From: Selenomonas sp. AE3005
Lineage (GTDB): Bacteria > Bacillota > Negativicutes > Selenomonadales > Selenomonadaceae
Direction: 5' to 3'
Length of the DNA: 64,000 nt
Assembly: GCF_000686945.1 (NCBI RefSeq)
Contig: NZ_JMME01000006.1
Span: 62,001 to 126,000 of the forward strand
Shown here: positions 26,054 to 33,591 of the stretch, one piece after another
Position numbering within the stretch: position 1 is the first letter of the stretch
Layout of the letters: every line of letters begins with the position of its first letter
Program-made: the position numbers and the translations under genes
The notes under the pieces: model-generated
The model's input: the letters and a program-made list of their open reading frames with translations, nothing else
Database searches by the model: none
What the model was told of the DNA's origin: nothing

Positions 26054-27076
26054 ATGTTTGGTATGTCATTGGATATCGGTATAGATTTGGGCACGGCAAA
26101 TGTGCTGGTATACGTAAAGGGTAAAGGTATTGTTCTGCGTGAACCGTCTGTGGTGGCTATTGACAGGGACACCAACCGGGTGCTGGCTATCGGTGAAGAG
26201 GCACGGCAGATGATTGGCCGTACGCCGGGCAATATCGTGGCTGTCCGTCCTCTGCGCGAGGGCGTTATTGCCGATTATGATATCACGGAAAGCATGCTGC
26301 GTCACTTCATTGAAAAGGTGGTAGGACGCCGTTTTGTATTCCGTCCCCGGATTATGATTTGTATCCCGTCAGGGGTTACGATGGTGGAGCAGCGTGCTGT
26401 GCAGGAGGCTGCTGAACAGGCTGGTGCCCGTCATACCCAGCTGATTGAAGAACCGCTGGCCGCAGCGCTCGGGGCTGGTCTGGATATCTCGGAACCGCGT
26501 GGTTCCATGGTGGTCGATATCGGCGGCGGCACGACGGATATCGCCGTGATTTCCTTGGGCGGCATTGTAAATAGTGCGTCCCTGCGCGTGGCTGGCGACA
26601 AGTTCGATGAGGACATCATGGCTTACGTGAAAAAGGAATTTAACATCATGATTGGCGAACGCACTGCTGAAGATGTGAAGATGGTAGTGGGCGCTGCTTT
26701 TGCCACGGCGCGCAACGAAGTGATGGATATCCGCGGCCGTGATATGTTGTCGGGCCTGCCGAAGAATGTGCAGATTACGACAGCACAGGCTGCCGAGGCC
26801 ATGCGTGATTCGGTGACGAAAATCGTTGACTGCGTGAAGAAGGTATTGGAAGAAACGCCGCCGGAACTGGCTGCAGATATCATGAACTGCGGTATCGTCC
26901 TCACGGGCGGCGGCGCAATGCTCTACGGTCTGGACGAGCTTATCCGCCGGGAAACTGATATCCCCACGGCACTGGCTGAGGAAGCTATGAGCTGCGTGGC
27001 GATTGGCTGCGGCAAGGCGCTGGATTCGTTCTCCAAATTCGATGGCAAAGCACGTAATGTAAAAACCGGCCGTTAA
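26054..27076 (+). CDS. mbl: MreB-family actin-like cell-shape protein (Mbl)
   Basis: A 340-residue bacterial actin that forms membrane-associated filaments directing sidewall peptidoglycan synthesis. Motifs: phosphate-1 GIDLGTANVLVYVKGKGI, VDIGGGTTDIAVISLGG (phosphate-2) and GIVLTGGGAMLYGLDELI (adenosine). It is followed by flgF and flgG, the same order as mbl-flhO-flhP in Bacillus, and no mreC/mreD is adjacent, hence Mbl rather than MreB. AAGGAG at 26036-26041 is 12 bases from the ATG, a long spacing. The 280-base gap upstream is AT-rich, with a small CTAAGA/TCTTAG hairpin near 25957-25971. Confidence 0.9.
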   Translation: MFGMSLDIGIDLGTANVLVYVKGKGIVLREPSVVAIDRDTNRVLAIGEEARQMIGRTPGNIVAVRPLREGVIADYDITESMLRHFIEKVVGRRFVFRPRIMICIPSGVTMVEQRAVQEAAEQAGARHTQLIEEPLAAALGAGLDISEPRGSMVVDIGGGTTDIAVISLGGIVNSASLRVAGDKFDEDIMAYVKKEFNIMIGERTAEDVKMVVGAAFATARNEVMDIRGRDMLSGLPKNVQITTAQAAEAMRDSVTKIVDCVKKVLEETPPELAADIMNCGIVLTGGGAMLYGLDELIRRETDIPTALAEEAMSCVAIGCGKALDSFSKFDGKARNVKTGR

Positions 27077-27093
27077 AAAAATAATTATCAGCG

Positions 27094-27125
27094 AGAGAAA
27101 CTCTGACAGGAGTTTCTCTTTTTTT
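27094..27125 (+). terminator. Terminator after mbl
   Basis: AGAGAAACTC pairs with GAGTTTCTCT around TGACAG, followed by a run of T. Confidence 0.9.
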
Positions 27126-27176
27126 CGCGAATTATAGAGGCAAGGAAAAGTGTAGATGTTAGGGGAGTGACATAAT

Positions 27177-27977
27177 ATGTGGCGTGGTCTTTATACGGCA
27201 GGCGCAGGAATGATTACGGAAACCAAGCGCACCGACACGCTGGCAAATAATCTTGCCAACGCCAATACAACGGGATTTAAAAGAGATGAGGCCATCAATC
27301 GGGAGTTCCGGCCCATGCTGATTCGCCGTATCAATGACGGTGTCAATCGTGAAGATGTGACCAGTTTCAAACAGTTCCATGTAGGGGAGGCTTTCCCCGT
27401 GGTCGGTACCCTGGGGCTCGGTTCTTATATCGATGAGATAGCGACGGAACATACGCAGGGCGCGTTTGAAACTACGGGAAATCCTTTGGACCTGGCTATT
27501 TCCGGTGAGGGATATTTTGCCATTCAGACGCCTAACGGCGTACGCTATACCCGGGACGGCAATTTTTACAAGTCGGCCACGGGGCAGATTCAGACGGTGA
27601 ATGGTCAAACAGTGCTGGGGCGTAATGGGCAGGGGATAACCATTCCCGAGGAAACCACCAGCATTATGGTCGGTTCCCAGGGTGAGGTTTACGCCGATAA
27701 TGTGCAGATTGGCCAACTGGAGTTCGTGCAGTTTGACAATCGCCGGGCTGTGCTGAAACAGGGGAATAATCTTTATTATCCGCAGGAAGGTGCCCGGCCA
27801 CAGCCGGCGACAGGGGAAATCCAGCAGGGGCTGCTGGAACGCTCCAATACTAATGTCGTATCGGAAATGGTGGAGCTTATCAATAATTACCGCGTGTATG
27901 AGGCCGGTTCCAAGGCGGTGACGACGCAGGATTCCATGCTGGATAAATCGGTAAATGAAGTTGGCAGATTGACTTAA
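27177..27977 (+). CDS. flgF: Flagellar proximal rod protein FlgF
   Basis: A 266-residue flagellar basal-body rod protein. The N-terminal rod motif LANNLANANTTGFKRDEA and the C-terminal helix VVSEMVELINNYRVYEAGSKAVTTQDSML are the conserved coiled-coil ends of the FlgF/FlgG/FlgE family; length and position before flgG favour FlgF (Bacillus FlhO). It is exported by the flagellar type III system without a cleaved signal. GGGGAG precedes ATG 27177. A hairpin-rich repeat separates it from flgG. Confidence 0.88.
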   Translation: MWRGLYTAGAGMITETKRTDTLANNLANANTTGFKRDEAINREFRPMLIRRINDGVNREDVTSFKQFHVGEAFPVVGTLGLGSYIDEIATEHTQGAFETTGNPLDLAISGEGYFAIQTPNGVRYTRDGNFYKSATGQIQTVNGQTVLGRNGQGITIPEETTSIMVGSQGEVYADNVQIGQLEFVQFDNRRAVLKQGNNLYYPQEGARPQPATGEIQQGLLERSNTNVVSEMVELINNYRVYEAGSKAVTTQDSMLDKSVNEVGRLT

Positions 27978-28014
27978 GATTTTTGTCGGTTTGTTCGATA
28001 TATAAAGGAGATAC

Positions 28015-28143
28015 GTTTTCTGTACTTTTCTTTAGCGTAAAGAAAAGTACCAAAAGAAAACAGCGGACTGAAATCACATCACGTGATTTACGTCCGCCTG
28101 CGCCCTTCCATGGGCGCTGGGCAACGATATAGCATTATCGTTT
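28015..28143 (+). repeat. Hairpin-rich intergenic repeat between flgF and flgG
   Basis: Four hairpins in 129 bases: GTACTTTTCTTT/AAAGAAAAGTAC (28022-28033/28039-28050, nested in GTTTTCT/AGAAAAC), GCGGAC/GTCCGC (28063-28068/28092-28097, enclosing AAATCAC/GTGATTT), GCGCCC/GGGCGC (28100-28105/28112-28117) and CGATA/TATCG (28125-28129/28136-28140). The first unit looks like the dispersed intergenic repeats of many bacterial genomes containing CTTTTCTTT...AAAGAAAAGTACCAAAAGAAAA. It does not encode a plausible protein and interrupts the rod-gene operon. Confidence 0.6.
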
Positions 28144-28167
28144 TGTGGTGTAAGGAGGTAGCTCGTT

Positions 28168-28959
28168 ATGATGAGAGCGCTTTGGTCGGCAGCTTCGGGT
28201 ATGAAGGGGCAGCAGACTAATATGGATGTTATTTCCAATAATATTGCTAATGTTAATACCTACGGCGGCAAGAAGGTCAGAGCTGAATTTCAGGATTTGA
28301 TTTACCAGACCTTGCGTGATGCCGGGGCGCAGAGTGGGCAGGATAATCAGTATCCTACGGGTCTGCAGATTGGTTTGGGAACCAGAGTGGCGGCTACGCA
28401 GCGTGTTATTACGCAGGGGCCGCTGCAGACTACGGAGAATCCTACAGATGTGGGTATTCAGGGAGAAGGCTATTTCCGTGTTACCCTGCCGGATGGCACT
28501 ACAGGCTATACCCGTGATGGTGCGTTCAAGCTGGATTCGCAGCGCCGTCTGGTAACGTCTGATGGTTATCTGTTGGCTGACGGCATTACCTTTGGTGAAA
28601 CTTCGCCGGTGGATTCCATCGTTATTGCCGGTGATGGCCAGGTTTCGGAAACGCCGGCCGGCGGTACGCAGCAGAATGTAGGCCGTATTACGTTGGCACG
28701 TTTTGTCAATCCTGCCGGTCTTACGGCTATCGGCAAAAACCTCTTTATCGTATCGGAGGCCTCCGGGCAGGCTATTGAGAGCAATCCCGGAACCGACGGC
28801 GCAGGAACGCTGACGCAGGGCACGTTGGAAATGAGCAATGTGCAGATTGTCGAGGAAATGGTCAATATGATTATTTCCCAGCGTGCTTATGAATCAAACT
28901 CCAAGGCTATTACGACCTCCGATTCCATGCTGGAAATCGCCAATGGACTTAAACGTTGA
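28168..28959 (+). CDS. flgG: Flagellar distal rod protein FlgG
   Basis: A 263-residue rod protein beginning MMRALWSAASGMKGQQTNMD with the rod motif ISNNIANVNTYGGKKVRAEF and the C-terminal MVNMIISQRAYESNSKAITT segment diagnostic of FlgG. The distal rod crosses the periplasm up to the P- and L-rings. AAGGAGG at 28152-28158 is 9 bases upstream. The stop overlaps the flgA start by one base. Confidence 0.95.
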   Translation: MMRALWSAASGMKGQQTNMDVISNNIANVNTYGGKKVRAEFQDLIYQTLRDAGAQSGQDNQYPTGLQIGLGTRVAATQRVITQGPLQTTENPTDVGIQGEGYFRVTLPDGTTGYTRDGAFKLDSQRRLVTSDGYLLADGITFGETSPVDSIVIAGDGQVSETPAGGTQQNVGRITLARFVNPAGLTAIGKNLFIVSEASGQAIESNPGTDGAGTLTQGTLEMSNVQIVEEMVNMIISQRAYESNSKAITTSDSMLEIANGLKR

Positions 28960-29741
28960 TGAAAACTAAAAGAAGCCGCTTAGCCATTCGCAGTATATTA
29001 TGTATGCTATGGAGTGGCTTCTTCTGTCTGTTAGCACTGGGATTTTCGCCGCGGGCAGAAGCTATTTATGGCGGTAATACGCAGGCGGAGGTATTTCCCC
29101 AGATGGTCAGCTCACAGAAACTGGCCGGCCTGGCCCGGCAGCAGCTGGAGCTGGAATTGCATAAATGTGGTGAGGATAGGCGGCATGTGCTGACACTTAC
29201 CACTAATCCCACCAATGTGCGCCTGCCGGCCGGCAAGGTTACCTTTGAGTCCGAAATCTCGGGAACACTGCGTTATGGCGGTGTGCAGCCGGTGCATATC
29301 AGCATTATGCTGGACCAAAAATTATACCGGCGTGTCATTTGCTATTATCGGGTGCAGGTCTTTGAAAAGGTGTTGGTGGCAGGTGCTAATCTGCCGCTCG
29401 AAACAGCGATTTCTCCGAGTGCGGTACACGTGGAAGAACGTGAAGTTACGGGAGGCAAAGGACGCTATCTGACCAAGGCCGAAGATATTGCCGGACGGGT
29501 GCCGGTGCGTTATATCCGTATGGGGCAGCCCATAGAGCAGAATATGCTGCAAAATCCCATTGTCGTTCATTCCGGGGCGCCGGTGCGGCTGCTTACCAAT
29601 TACAATGGCGTGGAGGTCAGTGCCGAGGGCGTAGCCCTGCAAAAGGGGCGTATTGGTGAGGTTATCAAGGTGCGTAATGCCCGGTCAGCCAAGACTTTGC
29701 GCGGCAAGGTTATCGACGCTGCTACGGTGAAGATTGAATGA
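28959..29741 (+). CDS. flgA: Flagellar P-ring assembly chaperone FlgA
   Basis: A 260-residue exported protein: a long basic N-terminus and hydrophobic segment (signal sequence to about residue 40), then a C-terminal SAF-like domain (about 130-258) with ANLPLETAISPSAVHVEERE and RLLTNYNGVEVSAEGVALQKG. FlgA is a periplasmic chaperone that helps FlgI assemble into the P-ring. Its ATG (TGATG overlap with flgG) indicates translational coupling. It lies directly upstream of flgH and flgI. Confidence 0.88.
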   Translation: MKTKRSRLAIRSILCMLWSGFFCLLALGFSPRAEAIYGGNTQAEVFPQMVSSQKLAGLARQQLELELHKCGEDRRHVLTLTTNPTNVRLPAGKVTFESEISGTLRYGGVQPVHISIMLDQKLYRRVICYYRVQVFEKVLVAGANLPLETAISPSAVHVEEREVTGGKGRYLTKAEDIAGRVPVRYIRMGQPIEQNMLQNPIVVHSGAPVRLLTNYNGVEVSAEGVALQKGRIGEVIKVRNARSAKTLRGKVIDAATVKIE

Positions 29742-29761
29742 TATAAAGGCAGGTAGTGACT

Positions 29762-30361
29762 ATGAAGTTAAAATATAAAAAACAAATAGCCCTGGCCCTG
29801 ACGGCCGGTACGTTGTTTTTCTCCGTGGCACCGGTGGTTTCTGCTCAGTCGCTGTGGGCAGGCGGCGGCCGGTACCGGAATATCTTTTCCGACCGTAAGG
29901 CCTCGGATGTGGGGGATATCCTGACCATTGTCATCAGCGAGTCCACCAGTATTTCGGACACCCGTTCCAATTCCAACAGCAAGAGCGGCAAGACCAATCT
30001 GAATGCCGGTATAGGCATTTTTGATTTTTTGAAGATGGCCACGGCCTCTGGTTCGGATTCCTTTAAGGCTGATGGTGCGGCTACTTCCAAGAATTCCACC
30101 AATGCCAATGTGACGGTGACGGTGGTGGACGTGCAGCCCAATGGTAATTTGGTGCTGGAGGGGACGCAGTCCATTTGGAATAACAAGAATGAACACAAGA
30201 TAACCTTTAAGGGTATCTGCCGTCCTGAGGATATTACGGCCAATAATACCATTTCTTCCACGAAAATCGCGGGGGCAACGGTGCGGTTTGATGGCAAGGG
30301 GCCGCTGAATGCTAAACAGCGTCAAGGTATACTCACGCAAATCTTTAATTTCCTGTTCTAA
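29762..30361 (+). CDS. flgH: Flagellar L-ring protein FlgH
   Basis: A 199-residue outer-membrane ring protein. After a signal peptide ending SVAPVVSA, it has SLWAGGGRYRNIFSDRKASD, VGDILTIVISESTSISD and the C-terminal region ICRPEDITANNTISSTKIAGA characteristic of FlgH. Unlike enterobacterial FlgH there is no lipobox cysteine at the cleavage site; the signal looks type I. Presence of an L-ring implies an outer membrane. ATG 29762 is preferred over GTG 29756 because AAAGGCAGG ends 9 bases upstream. Confidence 0.93.
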   Translation: MKLKYKKQIALALTAGTLFFSVAPVVSAQSLWAGGGRYRNIFSDRKASDVGDILTIVISESTSISDTRSNSNSKSGKTNLNAGIGIFDFLKMATASGSDSFKADGAATSKNSTNANVTVTVVDVQPNGNLVLEGTQSIWNNKNEHKITFKGICRPEDITANNTISSTKIAGATVRFDGKGPLNAKQRQGILTQIFNFLF

Positions 30362-30378
30362 GACTACGGAGGCAATAC

Positions 30379-31497
30379 ATGAAGAAACTATTGGCTTGTT
30401 TACTGGCCGGGGCTATGGTTTTAGGGGCTGTGCCCCCCTTAGCGTCGGCAGATAATGCCGTGACAAGGATAAAGGATATCGCCAAGGTGCAGGGCGTCCG
30501 TTCCAACCAGCTGATGGGCTATGGCCTGGTAGTAGGCCTCAATGGCACGGGTGATTCCAATAAGTCCGTGGAAACGGTACAATCCATTGTCAATATGCTG
30601 AAAACTTACGGGGTGACGGTAAGCCAGGGAGCTTTGAAGTCGGATAACGTGGCTGCGGTTATTGTAACAGCCAACTTACCGCCCTTTGTACGCGAGGGTG
30701 ATACCATCGATATTACCGTATCCTCGATTGGTGATGCTGACAGCATTCAGGGCGGTACGCTCTTGCAGACACCCTTGAAAGCCGGCAACGGTGAAGTATA
30801 TGCTGTTGCGCAGGGGCCTGTTTCCACGGGCGGCTTTATGGCCGGCCGGGGCGGCGGCAACTCCACGGCAACGAAGAATTTCCCCACGGTGGGTATGACA
30901 CCCAACGGGGCTATCGTCGAGCGGACGGTGGAAGATGATTTAGGCAACAACGGGCGTTTGTCCCTGTCGCTGGCTCATCCGGACTTTACGACCGCCAGCC
31001 GTATGGCAGAGGCCATCAATTCGCAGTATGGCGCTATTGCCTCGGCCGTCAATCCGGGACGTATTGATATAAGTGTACCGTCTTACTTCCGGAGAAACGT
31101 GGTGGGCTTTGTGGCCTCTATTGAGGAATTGCCGGTAATGCCCGACAAGGTGGCTAAGATTGTGGTGAATGAACGTACCGGTACCATTGTTATGGGCGGC
31201 GATGTGTCCGTTGATGAAATTGCCATTACCCAGGGCGGCTTGTCCATCAGGGTACAGAAAAACCAGAATGCCAATCAGCCGGACCCGTTCAGCTATGGTA
31301 CGACCATTGTGACGAAAAACACTGATGTGACGGTGACGGAAGATAAGGCCAGTACGATTGTGCTGCCGGCTACGGCAAATGTCAGCGATATTGTCGGCGC
31401 GTTAAATGCCGTAGGGGCAACGCCGCGCGATACGATCTCCATTCTGCAGGCGATGAAGGCGGCAGGTGCCCTGCACGCTGAACTGCAGTTGATTTAA
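30379..31497 (+). CDS. flgI: Flagellar P-ring protein FlgI
   Basis: A 372-residue periplasmic ring protein with signal peptide MKKLLACLLAGAMVLGAVPP and cleavage near ASADN. The body has the FlgI sequence blocks RIKDIAKVQGVRSNQLMGYG, LVVGLNGTGDSNKS and the C-terminal LNAVGATPRDTISILQAMKA. GGAGG is at 30367-30371. It assembles around the rod with help from FlgA. Confidence 0.97.
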   Translation: MKKLLACLLAGAMVLGAVPPLASADNAVTRIKDIAKVQGVRSNQLMGYGLVVGLNGTGDSNKSVETVQSIVNMLKTYGVTVSQGALKSDNVAAVIVTANLPPFVREGDTIDITVSSIGDADSIQGGTLLQTPLKAGNGEVYAVAQGPVSTGGFMAGRGGGNSTATKNFPTVGMTPNGAIVERTVEDDLGNNGRLSLSLAHPDFTTASRMAEAINSQYGAIASAVNPGRIDISVPSYFRRNVVGFVASIEELPVMPDKVAKIVVNERTGTIVMGGDVSVDEIAITQGGLSIRVQKNQNANQPDPFSYGTTIVTKNTDVTVTEDKASTIVLPATANVSDIVGALNAVGATPRDTISILQAMKAAGALHAELQLI

Positions 31498-31510
31498 GCA
31501 GGTGATAATT

Positions 31511-31927
31511 ATGCAGATTACACCCTTGGGAATTAACAGCAATACAGAACTGACGGGCAATAACACTTATGAGTCAGCCCGGACAGCGGCAGAATCAGCT
31601 AAGTTTGCCGATGTGCTGAAAGATTTGCAGAATAAGGCTGCCGTCAAGCCGGAGGACACCGAGGCCGCTAAACGGGACAAGGATTTGCGGAAAGCCTGTG
31701 AGGGTTTTGAGGCGATGTTTTTGTCCATGATGTATCGGCAGATGCGGGCAACCGTGCCGAAGAATGAGCTGTTTGGAGAGTCCAATGCCTTGAAAATTTT
31801 TCAGGACATGCGCGATGATGAACTGATGAAAAATGTAGCTGCCGGCGGTGGTATCGGCATTGCCGATATGATGTATAAGCAGCTGAAACCACAGGTTGAG
31901 AAACAGAGTCAAAATGTGATAAAATAA
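31511..31927 (+). CDS. flgJ: Rod-binding protein (FlgJ N-terminal domain only)
   Basis: A 138-residue protein with the rod-binding domain (about residues 55-120: LRKACEGFEAMFLSMMYRQM and GGGIGIADMMYKQLKPQ). The C-terminal muramidase domain of proteobacterial FlgJ is missing, so another enzyme must open the peptidoglycan for the rod. ATG 31511 is preferred to GTG 31502 because CAGGTG lies just before it. It ends the flgF-to-flgJ cluster, with a terminator 10 bases after the stop. Confidence 0.88.
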   Translation: MQITPLGINSNTELTGNNTYESARTAAESAKFADVLKDLQNKAAVKPEDTEAAKRDKDLRKACEGFEAMFLSMMYRQMRATVPKNELFGESNALKIFQDMRDDELMKNVAAGGGIGIADMMYKQLKPQVEKQSQNVIK

Positions 31928-31936
31928 GGCAAGGCT

Positions 31937-31967
31937 GGGGCGGTTGTGTCAACCGCCCCATTTTTTT
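31937..31967 (+). terminator. Terminator of the flagellar cluster
   Basis: GGGGCGGTT pairs with AACCGCCCC around GTGTC, followed by A and seven T. Confidence 0.95.
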
Positions 31968-32005
31968 CCTTTTGGTTTTGCTTATTCTACGGGAGGTCTT
32001 TGAGT

Positions 32006-33493
32006 TTGTTTATGAAGTCTCGTAATCTGGTTACGTTGTCGTTGGCGGTATCTTTGCTGGGGCTGCCGGTGGGAGTAAGCGCGGCAGATTTGACGTCTGT
32101 GCGCTATCACAGCGGTTCTGCGCATGACCGGGTGGTTTTTGACTGGTCAGCTATTCCTAAGTACAATGTGACCTTGTCAGCAGACAAGCGGACGCTGACG
32201 GTGGATTTTTTCAATGCAGATAAACGCAGTATTGCGGAGAAAAGTTTTTCCAGTTCCCGGGTGGAATCGGTGAAGTACACGGAGCGCAATGGTCATTTAC
32301 TCGTGACAATGCGCCTGCGTGACGGCTATACATATAAAGTAGAAAAACTGGCTAATCCGCCACGCGTGTTTGTGGACGTTCTGGCGGCAGCGCAGAAAAA
32401 AACAGCCAAGAAACCGTCTGGTGTTACCGCTAATGCCGGAAAAAATGGTGTGGGCAAGGAGCTCGAAGGCAATCTGTTACGCTTGAAATTTGACGGCCTG
32501 TACAGTGAGATGGTGGCGCCGGGCATGGCCAGACGCGAGTATGTCTATTGGAATGATGCCGGTAAGGTTTCGGCTTACTTTGTCGAGGCGGATAAAAATA
32601 TCTATAATGTAAAACCGGCACTGGCCCGGGGACGTGTGCCAGGCTTGCAGACCACCAGCGGTATTTCGGATATGACGGACGCTGTGGCGGCTGTTAATGC
32701 CACGTATTTTGCCGGCAATGGCGATGCCATCGGCATGGTGAAAATCGATGGCGACATGGCCGGTACGACGTATTATAAACGTACGGCACTGGGGATTCTG
32801 TCCAACGGGCAGCCGGTGATGGGGCGTGTTTCCTATAATGGCCGGGTTACCATTGGCGGTGTCAGCCAGGCCGTGTCCGGGGTGGACGCTGAGCGCGGTG
32901 AGGATAATCTCACTCTCTATAATCACTGGTATGGCACGCGGACGCGCACTAATGAGTTCGGTAAAGAATATACGGTCGTAAATGGCAAGGTGACGGCGAT
33001 AAATAAAGGCAATTCGGTTATTCCGAAAAACGGCGTGGTGGTATCGGTGCATGGTGCCGCAGCCGATGCGTTTGCCCAGGTAAAAGTGGGCGATAAGGCC
33101 GTCATTTCCCAGGAACTCGGCAGCCCCTGGAATCAGGCGGTTGAGATTATGGGCGCCGGCCCCCGGCTGGTGGAAAATGGCAATGTCAAGGTAACGGCCG
33201 GCTGGGAGCAGTTCCCTTCCGATATCCGTTATGGCCGTGCGCCGCGCAGTGCCGTGGCTATTTTGAAAAACGGCAACTATCTTTTTGGTGTAGTTGACGG
33301 CCGTCAGGAGGACAGCGTAGGCCTGACGCTTACGGAATGGGCCGAACTGCTCGTTAAAATGGGCGCCAAGGATGCCATGAACTTAGATGGCGGCGGCTCC
33401 AGTGCCTTGGTCGTGGGCGGCGAGGTGCAGAATTCCCCGAGCGATGGTCATGAACGTTCGGTGGGGTCGGCACTGATACTTACTAAAAAATAA
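32006..33493 (+). CDS. Exported AMIN and NAGPA (phosphodiester glycosidase) domain protein
   Basis: A 495-residue exported protein. Order: signal peptide (to about residue 27, GVSAAD), an AMIN-like beta domain (about 28-130; SGSAHDRVVFDWS, VESVKYTERNGHLLVTMRLR), a linker, then a C-terminal phosphodiester glycosidase (NAGPA) domain (about 225-490) with AVNATYFAGNGDAIGMVKID, GAGPRLVENGNV, RAPRSAVAILKNG and the acidic MNLDGGGSSALVV motif. AMIN domains bind peptidoglycan, so it probably acts in the cell envelope on a glycan phosphodiester. TTG 32006 is 9 bases from GGGAGG; ATG 32012 is an alternative. It lies between flagellar genes and the S55-like gene. Confidence 0.82.
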   Translation: MFMKSRNLVTLSLAVSLLGLPVGVSAADLTSVRYHSGSAHDRVVFDWSAIPKYNVTLSADKRTLTVDFFNADKRSIAEKSFSSSRVESVKYTERNGHLLVTMRLRDGYTYKVEKLANPPRVFVDVLAAAQKKTAKKPSGVTANAGKNGVGKELEGNLLRLKFDGLYSEMVAPGMARREYVYWNDAGKVSAYFVEADKNIYNVKPALARGRVPGLQTTSGISDMTDAVAAVNATYFAGNGDAIGMVKIDGDMAGTTYYKRTALGILSNGQPVMGRVSYNGRVTIGGVSQAVSGVDAERGEDNLTLYNHWYGTRTRTNEFGKEYTVVNGKVTAINKGNSVIPKNGVVVSVHGAAADAFAQVKVGDKAVISQELGSPWNQAVEIMGAGPRLVENGNVKVTAGWEQFPSDIRYGRAPRSAVAILKNGNYLFGVVDGRQEDSVGLTLTEWAELLVKMGAKDAMNLDGGGSSALVVGGEVQNSPSDGHERSVGSALILTKK

Positions 33494-33591
33494 ATGCTGC
33501 CTGGGACTTTCTGCCTATGGCAAAAGAATGGGTAACGGGTTATAATGAAATGATGGCATATTATAATGTATAGCAAATGAGGTGAATTATT

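Noticed and set aside
28015-28143. CRISPR array or small RNA gene
   Set aside because: The stems differ from each other in sequence and there is no direct repeat-spacer periodicity.
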